Of a stretch of 64,000 nucleotides of DNA, positions 1-8,357 are shown piece by piece (position 1 is the stretch's first letter; every line of letters begins with the position of its first letter). Origin of the DNA: Pseudomonas sp. DNDY-54. Its GTDB lineage: Bacteria; Pseudomonadota; Gammaproteobacteria; Pseudomonadales; Pseudomonadaceae. The notes below the pieces were generated by a model. The model ran no database searches. It had not been told where the DNA came from and was given only the letters and a program-made list of their open reading frames with translations. Location: the NCBI RefSeq assembly GCF_019880365.1, contig NZ_CP082271.1, positions 62,001-126,000 on the forward strand. The letters run 5' to 3'. Made by a program: the position numbers and the translations under genes.

Positions 1-1562
1 CAGCTGTATTGAATGCCGGCGGGCTTGAGCAGGCGAGGGTAGCTCTGGCCGATCCATTGTTGTTCCAGCAGCGTCTTGAGTTGCGCGCCGGTCAGGTCCA
101 TGGAGACCAGATCGTTGGCAAACGGCTGGATGGCGAACAGCTCACCCCAGGTTACTTCGCCGCTTTCCAGGTCCGCGCGGATGCCGCCCGGGTTCATGAA
201 GCTGATCTGCGCGTCGGTAGCGACGCGCTGGGCATCGGCGATCAGGTTGCCCAAAGCCGATTCGCCTGCCGATGTCTCGGTGCGGGTGAGGGCGGTTTGC
301 GCAAGCCCAACCACCCGCGCGACCAGCGGCTCGACCCGTGCGTCTGCCTGGGCCACCAGCGCGGCGACGTCCGGGTCAGGCGAAAGCCCAGCGCCCTGAT
401 CGGCCCAGGTGGTGAGGACGGCAGCGGACTTCTCGACGACATCGCGGCTGCGGCGGCTGACCACCAGATCGATATCCGCATAGGCCGTGCCGGCCGAGAA
501 GGCTTGGGTTACGAGGATCGGCTTGCCGTTGGCGTTGGGCACCAGTGCGTTGGTGAAGCCGTGGGCGTGGCCGGAAATGACCACGTCCACTTCGTCATTC
601 AGGCGCTCGATGATATCGACCACCGGTCCTTCGACGGTGTTCGCCTCCGGGTTGGTCGCGCCGTTGTAGCTGGTCTGCTGACCGCCCTGGTGCAGGGCGA
701 CCACGATGGCCCGCACACCCTGACGGCGCAGTTCGGCTACCGATCGGTTGATGGCATCCGCCTCGTCGATGAAGCGCAGCCCGGCGACGCCGCTCGGCGA
801 GACGATGGACGGAGTTTCCTTCAGCACGGCGCCAATCACGCCGATGCGCACGCCGCCAGCGTAGTAGATGGAGTAGGGCGGCAACAGGGATTCGCCGGTT
901 GCCTGGTCGATCACGTTGCTCGATACCGTGGGGTAGCGCGCGCCTTTCCATTCGTCTTCGAGGAAGGGTCCGTTGGCGTGGATGCCGCCGGTGAGCTGGC
1001 GCAGCAGTTCCGTCTTGCCGTAATCGAATTCATGGTTGCCGAGGGTGCCGATCACGTTGCAGCGCTGCTGCGCGGGGGGCTGCGCGCTGCGGGACATGTC
1101 CATCTGACGGCTGAAAGGGCGGCAATACGGGTTAGCCAGCAGGTTGAGCAGGCTGATCGAAGGCTCGTCGCGCAGCAACGCGGAATTGGGTGGCGAAGCA
1201 CCGACCTGATCACCGTCATGCACGATGAGCGTGTATTCGCCGCCGGCGGATTTCAGGTACGAAGCGAGCACCGCCGCGCCACCGGCAGGCCGTCCGGCGA
1301 CGGTGCGCGGGGACAGCTGGCCGTGGAAGTCGTTGATGCTCAGAAGGTTGACCGACACCACCGGCTCGGGCCGCCAGTCCGGAGCGCGCCAGCTGCGACG
1401 TTCACTGGCCCGCTGTCTGGCACTGAGGCCCTCCAGCGGCGGGTCGCGATAATCCTGCTCAATGGAGCCGTGCTCGGGCGGTATCGCTGTTTGAGCCAGC
1501 GCCGGGCCGGCGAGGCCGACCAGGCTTGCCGCAAACAGCCATTCCAGTGCGCGCATGTGCAT
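1..1562 (-). CDS. 5'-nucleotidase / 2',3'-cyclic phosphodiesterase (C-terminus off the window)
   Basis: Exported metallophosphatase of the UshA/CpdB type, expected to dephosphorylate nucleotides in the periplasm. Residues 1-24 form a signal peptide ending PALAQ. The calcineurin-like metal-binding motifs follow in order: NDFHG, HDGDQVG, GNHEFDYG, ALHQGG and SGHAHG. The start of the 5'-nucleotidase C-terminal domain is visible as GESALGNLIADAQR. The start at 1562 is chosen because GAGGA lies 7 nt upstream; a second in-frame ATG is at 1556. About 520 codons are present and the stop lies beyond position 1. A 530-codon open frame on the other strand is a high-GC shadow. The family is clear; substrate preference is not. 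Confidence 0.9.
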   Translation of the reverse strand, partial: MHMRALEWLFAASLVGLAGPALAQTAIPPEHGSIEQDYRDPPLEGLSARQRASERRSWRAPDWRPEPVVSVNLLSINDFHGQLSPRTVAGRPAGGAAVLASYLKSAGGEYTLIVHDGDQVGASPPNSALLRDEPSISLLNLLANPYCRPFSRQMDMSRSAQPPAQQRCNVIGTLGNHEFDYGKTELLRQLTGGIHANGPFLEDEWKGARYPTVSSNVIDQATGESLLPPYSIYYAGGVRIGVIGAVLKETPSIVSPSGVAGLRFIDEADAINRSVAELRRQGVRAIVVALHQGGQQTSYNGATNPEANTVEGPVVDIIERLNDEVDVVISGHAHGFTNALVPNANGKPILVTQAFSAGTAYADIDLVVSRRSRDVVEKSAAVLTTWADQGAGLSPDPDVAALVAQADARVEPLVARVVGLAQTALTRTETSAGESALGNLIADAQRVATDAQISFMNPGGIRADLESGEVTWGELFAIQPFANDLVSMDLTGAQLKTLLEQQWIGQSYPRLLKPAGIQYS

Positions 1563-1812
1563 TGTTTTGTCCTCGGGGCGTTGGGGTCGGACCGAAGCTA
1601 GAAAGCGCGCATGGCAGGTTCATGACCGCTTGTTGGCGTTTTGACGAGCGCCGACGTGCGGCAGCTGGCATCGGTCGGTCGCGCAGATGCCGTAGGCGCT
1701 CGACCTAACGGGTGTGCGGCCCGTGCCGTGTCGCCCGTCGCGACTGGCACTGCGTCCCGAACGCGGCGGCCTGGCTGTCGGTCGGTATGCATAACCACCG
1801 GGAGGGTCGACG

Positions 1813-2301
1813 ATGACGATATCCAGCAATCTGTTTTGGGGTGCCCTGGCGCTTGGCGCGGTGACCGGCATGCGCAGCATGCTGGCGCCGACGATGGTCA
1901 GCCGCGCATTGGCCACGCGGGATGATATCGATGACGCTGACGAGCCGGCGCGCACCTTGGCGTCTCGCCGCGCGCAGCAATTCCTGCTGCCCATGGCTGC
2001 GGCTGAAATCCTGGGTGACAAGATGCCCTTCGCACCGGATCGGACGATTGTTCCATCGATGCTATTTCGCGCGCTGTCCGGTGGGGTGATGGCCGCGGCC
2101 TTGGCCAGTGCACGGCGCGAGCCGGTATGGTTACCGGCGCTGATCGGCGCATCCGCTGCACTGATTGCGTCCGAGATCGGGCTCAAGCTGCGCAAGCCTT
2201 ATCAGGATCAAACACTCACCAATGCCGCGCTGGGGCTGACGGAGGATTGTGTGGCGCTAACGGTGGGGAGCGCTGGGATTCGGCGAGCGTTGGGGCGGTA
2301 G
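1813..2301 (+). CDS. DUF4126 family membrane protein
   Basis: Small integral membrane protein of 162 residues. It has several Ala/Leu/Gly-rich hydrophobic stretches (about residues 7-30, 85-105 and 108-125) and an early GAVTGMRSM motif, matching the DUF4126 family; function is unknown. The ATG follows GGGAGG at about 7 nt. It is divergent from the nucleotidase gene across a 250-base gap that must hold both promoters, and it has no operon partner. The length is normal for the family. Confidence 0.75.
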   Translation: MTISSNLFWGALALGAVTGMRSMLAPTMVSRALATRDDIDDADEPARTLASRRAQQFLLPMAAAEILGDKMPFAPDRTIVPSMLFRALSGGVMAAALASARREPVWLPALIGASAALIASEIGLKLRKPYQDQTLTNAALGLTEDCVALTVGSAGIRRALGR

Positions 2302-2336
2302 CCGAGGGCAACTGACCCAGAGGTACGGGCCGCAAA

Positions 2337-2368
2337 GGTGGAAAAGGCGTTGCCGTTTTCCACCCTAC
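2337..2368. repeat. GTAG-headed REP-like hairpin, variant sequence
   Basis: An inverted repeat with arms GGTGGAAAA and TTTTCCACC around a GC-rich loop, followed by CTAC (GTAG on the other strand). It has the REP layout, but its arms differ from the main family of this window. Another GTAGGGTGG start lies at 2414-2422 in the opposite orientation but does not form a clear hairpin. The 2302-2573 gap shows nothing else. Confidence 0.55.
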
Positions 2369-2573
2369 CCACGTGTTGGCAACGGCGAAGGTGCCGCAGC
2401 TTGCATAGGCGTCGTAGGGTGGCTGGATGACCGGATATCCATCGGGCCTGTGGCGAGCATTTCGGTTCAGCATGACCGTGATCGTCGCGCCAAGCGCTGA
2501 GAGATTCGGTGAGGATCAGCGGCCCAACCAGCACGGGCCGCAGAAGCGGCCCGTGAATACTCAGCGTTGGCGA

Positions 2574-3359
2574 TCAGCTTGGACGCTTGATCACACAGAC
2601 ACGGTCGGTACAGGTTCCTGCCTGGGTCGCGTCCATGCCTTGCGTGGCGTCGCGGGTGCCGACGGTTTCGCCGGCCAGACCGCCGCCGGTTGGATGGGCC
2701 GTGGCGGCCGTTTCCGGATAGCCCGTGCCCGCTCGCTTGGCTGCGCTTCCCACACCGTAGCGGTCCGTATCGGCTGATCCTGCCGTGCTGGCAGGGCCAG
2801 TCGCTGTCGCGCCGCCGACCGGAGCACCTGCGTCGAGGTGCGCACTGCCTGCCGGCCGTGTATCGCTGGCAGTGTGGCTGGTCCCCGAGAAATGTTTGTC
2901 GAGGTGGCTGTCGCCGCCCGTCGCACCGGCATAGGGGCTGGTCGGTCCGGCATAACCCGGTGTTGCGCCGGCACCGGCACCGCTGTCGTCGATGTTGAGG
3001 GCGCCGTTGTATTCCAGTGCGTCCCGCGCACGAATCAGCTGATCTTCGTCGTACACATCCACCGCGATCACCAGCGAGCCCCGGCGCACCGCCTCGGGGT
3101 AGGCCGCGGCGTGGCGGCGGTGATCGTGCGGTTCATGGCCGAACAGCGATTTGAAGAAATGCGCGACTTTCGACTCGTGATGCTCACGGTCCACGGTGCT
3201 ACCCGCGGTGGAATAGGGGGCGTCATAGGCATGGATTTCTGCGCTATCGGCGCCTACGGAATGGATCTGCTCTTTCGCGATGCCCCGCGCCATCAGGTCG
3301 CCCTGGGTGCGGTTGGCATCGGTCAGCGTTGCAAACGCTGCTACCAATGTATGTTTCAT
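2574..3359 (-). CDS. General-stress-protein 17M-like protein with low-complexity tail
   Basis: A 261-residue soluble protein. Residues 1 to about 120 resemble the general stress protein 17M / YflT-type domain: an N-terminal beta-alpha unit (VAAFATLTDANRTQGDLMARG) and a later segment SLVIAVDVYDEDQLIRARDAL. From about residue 125 on it is rich in Gly, Ala, Thr and Ser (PGYAGPTSPYAGATGG and similar) with no recognisable domain, so it is probably disordered. AGGTGAACC precedes the ATG. It is monocistronic. The stress role is inferred from the domain only. Confidence 0.65.
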   Translation of the reverse strand: MKHTLVAAFATLTDANRTQGDLMARGIAKEQIHSVGADSAEIHAYDAPYSTAGSTVDREHHESKVAHFFKSLFGHEPHDHRRHAAAYPEAVRRGSLVIAVDVYDEDQLIRARDALEYNGALNIDDSGAGAGATPGYAGPTSPYAGATGGDSHLDKHFSGTSHTASDTRPAGSAHLDAGAPVGGATATGPASTAGSADTDRYGVGSAAKRAGTGYPETAATAHPTGGGLAGETVGTRDATQGMDATQAGTCTDRVCVIKRPS

Positions 3360-3720
3360 GGTTCACCTCGCGTTGTGTTGAACAACTGGGTAGGCCAAGC
3401 GCTGCGTGCGTCAGCGGATGACGCTCAGGTCGAGCAGCCATAGGCGACGCGCCTCACCCGCGTGACTGAGCAACGCTCATCAATATTGGGCGTGGCCGTA
3501 CCGTCATAGTTCAGAACGAAGGGATCAACGGTCGGAGCGGCCAGCATGATGTCCTGCAGGCGTGCCGGCGGGTCGGGCGGCGATCAGCTGTTCGGTCTGG
3601 TGGGGCGATGCGGCATACCACCTGCGAGGAGCGAGCTGTACGAGGCCAGGAGAGAGGTAGTGCGGCTCACCATCTGGTGTTACGGCTGGCTGTTGGGCTG
3701 CGGTGAGGCGGCACGGGGCA
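3360..3720. other. Intergenic stretch without a recognisable gene
   Basis: Leader of the stress-protein gene (its start is at 3359, minus strand) followed by DNA in which short open frames show no ribosome site or domain. Nothing else is seen before the hairpin at 3721. Confidence 0.5.
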
Positions 3721-3778
3721 GGGTGGGCTGCTTCGGTTCAGCCATCGTTCAATTGAACGATGGCTGAAGCCCACCCTA
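3721..3778. repeat. REP-family hairpin with nested perfect palindrome
   Basis: Outer arms GGGTGGGCT (3721-3729) and AGCCCACCC (3768-3776) belong to the GTAG/GGTGGGCT REP family, with CTAC closing at 3778. Between them lies a perfect 24-base palindrome (3741-3764, arms GCCATCGTTCAA and its complement). It sits 32 bases beyond the glutathione-transferase stop codon and could cap or end that transcript, but it has no T-run. Confidence 0.7.
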
Positions 3779-3810
3779 CGGCAGTAGTCTCCAGGGAAGA
3801 AACGGGCGGC

Positions 3811-4653
3811 TTAATCCAAATCCGACGCGTCATGACGTTCCGCCGCCTGCTCGGACTCGTCGCCCCAGGTGCGGTTGACCTTGCGCCCGCGAATCACGGC
3901 ACGGCGTTCGGCGATTTCGGCGGCCCAGCGCTGCACGTGCGTGTACTCGCGCACCGAGAGAAACTCACCGGCCTCATACAGCTCGCCCCGCGCCAGTACG
4001 CCGTACCAGGGCCAGATGGCCATGTCGGCAATCGTGTAGTCATCACCTGCGATATAGCGATTCTCGGCCAGCTGCCGGTCCAGCACGTCGAGCTGGCGCT
4101 TGACCTCCATCGCATAGCGGTTGGTCGGGTACTCGTACTTCTCCGGCGCGTAGGCATAGAAATGCCCAAAGCCGCCGCCGAGGAAGGGCGCCGAACCCAT
4201 CTGCCAGAACAGCCAGTTCAAGGTCTCGGTGCGAGCACGGGTTTCGGTGGGCAAGAAGGCACCGAACTTTTCTGCGAGATACACCAGGATCGAGCCGGAC
4301 TCGAACACCCGCAGAGGTTCGCCGTCGACGCTGTGGTCGGCCAGTGCAGGGATCTTGGAGTTCGGGTTGATCTCGACAAAGCCGCTGCCGAACTGGTCGC
4401 CGTCCCCGATCTTGATCAGCCAGGCGTCGTATTCGGCGCCGCTGTGGCCGAGGGCGAGCAGCTCTTCGAGCATGATCGTGACCTTTACACCATTCGGCGT
4501 CGCCAGCGAGTAAAGCTGCAAGGGATGCTTGCCAACGGGCAACGCCCTTTCCTCGCGCGCGCCGGCGGTGGGCGCATTGATGCTGGCGAACTTGCCGCCG
4601 GAGGGTGCGTCGTGGGTCCAGACCTTTGGCGGTACGTAAGCGGTGTCAGACAT
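3811..4653 (-). CDS. yghU: Glutathione S-transferase family disulfide-bond oxidoreductase (YghU-like)
   Basis: Cytosolic glutathione-dependent disulfide reductase of 280 residues. The N-terminal extension (SDTAYVPPKVW), the thioredoxin-fold TPNGVKVTIMLEEL at about 52-65 (TPNG replacing the usual catalytic serine/tyrosine region), SKIPAL and ESGSILVYLAEKFG, then a helical C-domain, all match YghU/Ure2p-type transferases. The open frame extends 50 codons further upstream, but the ATG at 4653 is preceded by GAGGAGAACGCC and matches the family start. Monocistronic, with a REP hairpin beyond its 3' end. Confidence 0.88.
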   Translation of the reverse strand: MSDTAYVPPKVWTHDAPSGGKFASINAPTAGAREERALPVGKHPLQLYSLATPNGVKVTIMLEELLALGHSGAEYDAWLIKIGDGDQFGSGFVEINPNSKIPALADHSVDGEPLRVFESGSILVYLAEKFGAFLPTETRARTETLNWLFWQMGSAPFLGGGFGHFYAYAPEKYEYPTNRYAMEVKRQLDVLDRQLAENRYIAGDDYTIADMAIWPWYGVLARGELYEAGEFLSVREYTHVQRWAAEIAERRAVIRGRKVNRTWGDESEQAAERHDASDLD

Positions 4654-4872
4654 GGCGTTCTCCTCAACTGGTGACTGGGACGTGCAGCGCATGCTACGCG
4701 CTCGCACGATGCGGTCGAAATCAAGCCGGTCGATATTGGTCATCGATGGGGAGTGGTTTGTTCTGCGCAGGTTCCGACGACCAACTCCGAAGGCCAGTAG
4801 CAAGCCATGTAACCCTGATTCCCCGACAGAATCGTAAAGTGGGACGTGGTATCGGTGGCATCACGCCAACTC
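4654..4872. other. Leader of yghU-like gene and left border of REP array
   Basis: Upstream region of the transferase gene on the minus strand. No other gene or clear binding site is seen. The first array element begins at 4873. Confidence 0.45.
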
Positions 4873-5460
4873 GTAGGGTGGGCTTCAGCCCACCAAGGCC
4901 ATCGGCCGGCGACGACGGGTCAGGTTGTTCGCTTGGCTCCGAGCGGTAAGCGGTGGGCTAAAGCCCACCCTACGGCTGCGCCCGGGCGCGGCATCGGTGA
5001 CATCGCGACACTCGTAGGGTGGGCTTCAGCCCACCAAGGCCATCGGCCGGCGACGACGGGTCAGGTTGTTCGCTTGGCTCCGAGCGGTAAGCGGTGGGCT
5101 AAAGCCCACCCTACGGCTGCGGCCGGGCGTGGCGTCGGTGATATCACGACAACTCGTAGGGTGGGCTTCAGCCCACCAAGGCCACCGGCCGGCTATGACG
5201 GATCAGGCTGCTCGCTTGGCTCCGAGCGGCAGGCGTTGGGCTAAAGCCCACCCTACTGCTGCGCCCGGACTTGGAATCGGTGACATCGCGACCCTCGTAG
5301 GGTGGGCTTCAGCCCACCAAGGCCACCGGCCGGCTATGACGGGTCAGGCTGCTCGCTTGGCTCCGAGTAGTAAGCGGTGGGCTAAAGCCCACCCTACGGC
5401 TGCGGCCGGACTTAGCATCGGTGACATCGCGACAACTCGTAGGGTGGGCTTCAGCCCACC
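4873..5460. repeat. Tandem REP (BIME-type) array A, nine elements
   Basis: Nine 22-base REP elements alternate in orientation. Forward copies (GTAG head, then arms GGTGGGCT and AGCCCACC around two bases) start at 4873, 5014, 5156, 5297 and 5439. Inverted copies (ending CTAC) start at 4952, 5093, 5235 and 5376. Forward-to-inverted distance is always 79; inverted-to-forward is 62-63; the repeat period is 141-142. Linker sequences are also conserved between units, so this is a duplicated unit rather than independent insertions. The copy at 5235 has GT for GG at its outer edge. The last copy lies 31 bases beyond the stop codon of the RAYT gene. Apparent proteins read through the array are repeat translations. 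Confidence 0.95.
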
Positions 5461-5491
5461 GATCCCCCGTGAGGGCAGAAATGAAGGGCGA

Positions 5492-6016
5492 TTACTCACC
5501 AAAGCCGCCATCCGCCACCGTGCTACATGCCCAGTCGCCTCGCACTAGCCCGTTATTCACGTATCGGTCGAAGCTCGAATAGGGCCAGTCGGCAACCCGC
5601 TCGACCAGCCCATGCTTGACCGGGTTGAAGTGAATGTAATCAACGTGGCGCTGCAAGTCGGATGCGTCCCGAATCTGGTGCTCCCAGTACCGGCGCTGCC
5701 AGATGCCTTTCTCGCGTTTGCGGAGCTTGCTTTGGGTTCGAGTGTGTGCGGGTAACTGTCGGGAAAAGGTGCTTTTCAGCAGGCTCCAGCGGCCTGCAAA
5801 GTCGGAGTCGCCGTCCGGCAGCGTCCAGATGGCATGCAGATGATCGGGCAGGACGCAGATGGCCAGGGTACGGAAGGGGCGGGCTTGCTGCGTCTGGCCG
5901 TAAGCATGACGAAGATGATCTATCTCTTCGACGAGTAGCCGGGATCGACGGTCAGCTAATGTCACGGTGAAAAACCAGGTGCCGCCGGGCATCTGGCTTC
6001 GGCGGTAGTCGGACAT
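5492..6016 (-). CDS. rayT: REP-associated tyrosine transposase (RAYT)
   Basis: A 174-residue IS200-related Y1 transposase domesticated to REP elements. The start is at 6016 with AGGAGG just upstream. Visible motifs are GTWFFTVTLADRRS (N-terminal strand), the HUH-type metal motif in PDHLHAIWTLP, and DYIHFNPVKHGLV near residue 140, whose tyrosine is the expected DNA-nicking residue. RAYTs bind and cut the GTAG-headed REP hairpins that flank their own gene. Here REPs lie on both sides: array A at the 3' end, and elements at 6118 and 6168 upstream. All motifs are present and the frame is intact, so the enzyme may be active. No terminal inverted repeats or second orf are seen. Confidence 0.93.
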   Translation of the reverse strand: MSDYRRSQMPGGTWFFTVTLADRRSRLLVEEIDHLRHAYGQTQQARPFRTLAICVLPDHLHAIWTLPDGDSDFAGRWSLLKSTFSRQLPAHTRTQSKLRKREKGIWQRRYWEHQIRDASDLQRHVDYIHFNPVKHGLVERVADWPYSSFDRYVNNGLVRGDWACSTVADGGFGE

Positions 6017-6117
6017 GGAGGCCTCCTTGCCTTCATGAATATAGCGAACAGGGTATAGCGGAAAAGGTGGGCTTAGCGGGAATGAAAATTGGGGTTCGAC
6101 GTACGTCGGCGCACTTT

Positions 6118-6189
6118 GGTGGGCTGAAGCCCACCCTACAGTGGAAGTTCATCACTTAAGCGTTCCGGTAGGGTGGGCTTTAGCCCACC
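6118..6189. repeat. REP pair between RAYT gene and trpA
   Basis: Inverted copy 6118-6139 and forward copy 6168-6189 of the same family as array A. With the array they bracket the RAYT gene. The second copy ends 7 bases from the trpA stop codon, so trpBA mRNA ends in or beside it. A degenerate arm (GGTGGGCTTAGC) is visible near 6066. Confidence 0.9.
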
Positions 6190-6196
6190 AAAGCCC

Positions 6197-7018
6197 TTAG
6201 CCTCGCGCGCGGCGTACGCCTCCGGACAGCGCTCGGCAAAGGCCAAGAACGCCGTTGACGGCTTCGTCAGAGCTTCCAGCATTGGCGATCTGGTCGATCA
6301 ACGCTGAGCCCACCACCACGCCATCAGCCAGTCGGGCGATGGCCGCCGCCTGGTCCGGGGTGCGGATGCCGAAGCCGATGCACAGCGGCAGGTCGGTGTG
6401 GCGCTTGAGGCGCGCCACGGCTTCTTCGACGTGTTCCAGGGTGGCGGAACCTGCACCGGTCACGCCGGCCACCGAGACGTAGTAGACGAAGCCCGAGCTG
6501 CCGTTGAGCACGGTCGGCAGGCGCTGGTCGTCGGTGGTCGGGGTGGTCAGGCGGATGAAGTCGATGCCGGCGCTCTGGGCGGGGTCGCAGAGTTCGTCGT
6601 TATGCTCCGGCGGCAGGTCGACGACGATCAGGCCGTCGACACCGGCTTCCTTCGCATCGCTGACGAAGCGCTCGACGCCATAGGCGAAGATCGGGTTGTA
6701 GTAGCCCATCAGTACCAGCGGGGTGCTGCTGTTGGTTTCGCGGAATTCGCGGACCATCTGCAGCGTCTTCGGCAGATTCTGCTTCGCTGCCAGGGCGCGG
6801 ATGTTGGCCAGCTGGATCGCCGGGCCGTCGGCCATCGGGTCGGTGAACGGCATGCCCAGCTCGATGACATCGGCGCCAGCGTCCGGCAGGCCCTTGAGGA
6901 TGGCGAGCGAGGTGGCGTAGTCCGGGTCACCGGCGGTCACGAAGGTCACCAGCGCGGCGCGGTTTTCCTGCTTCAGCTGTGCGAAGCGCGTCTGCAGACG
7001 GGAGTTCACCGAGCTCAT
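6197..7018 (-). CDS. trpA: Tryptophan synthase alpha chain
   Basis: Cleaves indole-3-glycerol phosphate to indole and glyceraldehyde 3-phosphate, passing indole to TrpB in the alpha2-beta2 complex. It has 273 residues, the usual length. Catalytic Glu53 and Asp64 lie in VIELGMPFTDPMADGPAIQ, and GFGIRTPDQA marks the phosphate-binding loop. The frame extends upstream to 7195, but the ATG at 7018 overlaps the trpB stop as ATGA and starts the family sequence, so translation is probably coupled. It forms an operon with trpB, presumably controlled by the divergent trpI. Confidence 0.97.
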   Translation of the reverse strand: MSSVNSRLQTRFAQLKQENRAALVTFVTAGDPDYATSLAILKGLPDAGADVIELGMPFTDPMADGPAIQLANIRALAAKQNLPKTLQMVREFRETNSSTPLVLMGYYNPIFAYGVERFVSDAKEAGVDGLIVVDLPPEHNDELCDPAQSAGIDFIRLTTPTTDDQRLPTVLNGSSGFVYYVSVAGVTGAGSATLEHVEEAVARLKRHTDLPLCIGFGIRTPDQAAAIARLADGVVVGSALIDQIANAGSSDEAVNGVLGLCRALSGGVRRARG

Positions 7019-8226
7019 ATGTGTTCTTCCTGTTCGTCGTAGTGGTGCATGACGGTTTGCATGTCTTTGTCGCCACGGCCGGAGAGGTTGACCACCATCA
7101 GGTGCTCCTTGGGCAGCTTCGCGGCGCGCTTGAAGGCTTCGGCCAGGGCGTGGGCCGATTCCAGCGCGGGGATGATGCCTTCCAGGCGGCAGCACTGGTG
7201 GAACGCGGCCAGGGCTTCGTCATCGGTGCAGGGCACGTACTCGACGCGCTTGATCTCGTGCAACCAGGCGTGCTCGGGGCCGACGCCGGGGTAGTCGAGG
7301 CCGGCCGAGATGGAATGCGCGTCGGTGATCTGGCCGTCGGCGTCCTGGAGCAGGAAGGTGCGGTTGCCGTGCAGTACACCCGGCGCGCCACCGGCCATGC
7401 TGGCGGCGTGCTTGCCGGTGTCGATGCCGTGGCCAGCCGCTTCCACGCCGACGATCTGTACGCCCTCATCATCGAGGAACGGGTGGAACAGGCCGATAGC
7501 GTTGGAGCCGCCACCGATGCAGGCGACCAGCGAGTCGGGCAGGCGGCCTTCCTTCTGCATGATCTGCTCGCGCACTTCGTTGCCGATCACCGACTGGAAG
7601 TCGCGCACCATCGCCGGGTAGGGGTGCGGGCCGGCGGCAGTGCCGATCAGGTAGAAGGTGTTGTGGACGTTGGTCACCCAGTCGCGCAGGGCCTCGTTCA
7701 TCGCGTCCTTCAGCGTGCCGGTGCCGGCGGTGACCGGGATCACCTCGGCGCCCAGCAAATTCATGCGGAAGACGTTGGCCTGCTGACGCTCGATGTCGGT
7801 GGTGCCCATGTAGACCACGCACTGCATGCCAAAACGCGCGGCCACGGTGGCAGTGGCCACACCGTGCATGCCGGCGCCGGTCTCGGCGATGATGCGCTGC
7901 TTGCCCATGCGCTTGGCCAACAGGATCTGGCCGATGCAGTTGTTTATCTTGTGCGCGCCGGTGTGGTTCAGGTCTTCGCGCTTGAGGTAGATCTTCGCGC
8001 CGCCGAACTGCTCGGTCAGACGCTCGGCGTAGTACAGCGGGCTGGCGCGGCCGATGTAGTCACGCTGGAAATAGGCCAGCTCCTCGAGGAAGGCCGGATC
8101 GCTCTTGGCCTTCTCGTACTCAGCAGCCAGCTGGTTGATCAGTGGCATCAGGGTTTCGGCGACGAACTGGCCGCCGAAGCGGCCGAACAGGCCCCTGGCG
8201 TCAGGGCCGCTGCGGAATGAAGTCAT
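7015..8226 (-). CDS. trpB: Tryptophan synthase beta chain
   Basis: PLP enzyme joining indole and serine to make tryptophan. It has 403 residues. The PLP lysine is Lys93 in LNHTGAHKINN, and the phosphate-cup motif GGGSNAIG is present. Two in-frame ATGs exist at 8232 and 8226. The AGGAG at 8233-8237 is 6 nt from the second and abuts the first, so 8226 is chosen. First gene of the trpBA operon, separated from divergent trpI by 131 bases. Confidence 0.97.
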   Translation of the reverse strand: MTSFRSGPDARGLFGRFGGQFVAETLMPLINQLAAEYEKAKSDPAFLEELAYFQRDYIGRASPLYYAERLTEQFGGAKIYLKREDLNHTGAHKINNCIGQILLAKRMGKQRIIAETGAGMHGVATATVAARFGMQCVVYMGTTDIERQQANVFRMNLLGAEVIPVTAGTGTLKDAMNEALRDWVTNVHNTFYLIGTAAGPHPYPAMVRDFQSVIGNEVREQIMQKEGRLPDSLVACIGGGSNAIGLFHPFLDDEGVQIVGVEAAGHGIDTGKHAASMAGGAPGVLHGNRTFLLQDADGQITDAHSISAGLDYPGVGPEHAWLHEIKRVEYVPCTDDEALAAFHQCCRLEGIIPALESAHALAEAFKRAAKLPKEHLMVVNLSGRGDKDMQTVMHHYDEQEEHI

Positions 8227-8340
8227 GGTCATCTCCTGCGGGAATGGGTGGCAGCAGCCCTGGATAAGCCGGGCATGCGCGATGAAGAGGAAATTACCCC
8301 AGTCACGTCGGTATAAAAAGCGATAAGATCGCCCGCATCT

Positions 8341-8355
8341 GTCAGGAAATCTCAC
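8341..8355. promoter_or_regulatory. Candidate TrpI (LysR-type) binding site
   Basis: An imperfect inverted repeat, GTCAG and CTCAC flanking five bases, contains a T-N11-A LysR box. It lies immediately before the trpI start and about 115 bases upstream of trpB. In Pseudomonas, TrpI binds the trpI-trpB gap with indoleglycerol phosphate as coinducer and activates trpBA. Position and symmetry fit, but the exact site is inferred. Confidence 0.4.
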
Positions 8356-8357
8356 TT

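Noticed and set aside
9..1601. 530-codon plus-strand open frame
   Set aside because: Antisense to the 5'-nucleotidase, whose signal peptide and metal motifs are clear on the minus strand.
4873..5460. CRISPR-like regular repeats
   Set aside because: Repeats alternate orientation, the linkers are themselves repeated rather than unique, and no cas gene is present. They are REP/BIME units; the same holds for 18175-18688.
4846..5548. Open frames encoding GWASAHQGHRP-type repeat proteins
   Set aside because: They are translations of the REP array in overlapping frames, with no ribosome site and changing frame between units.
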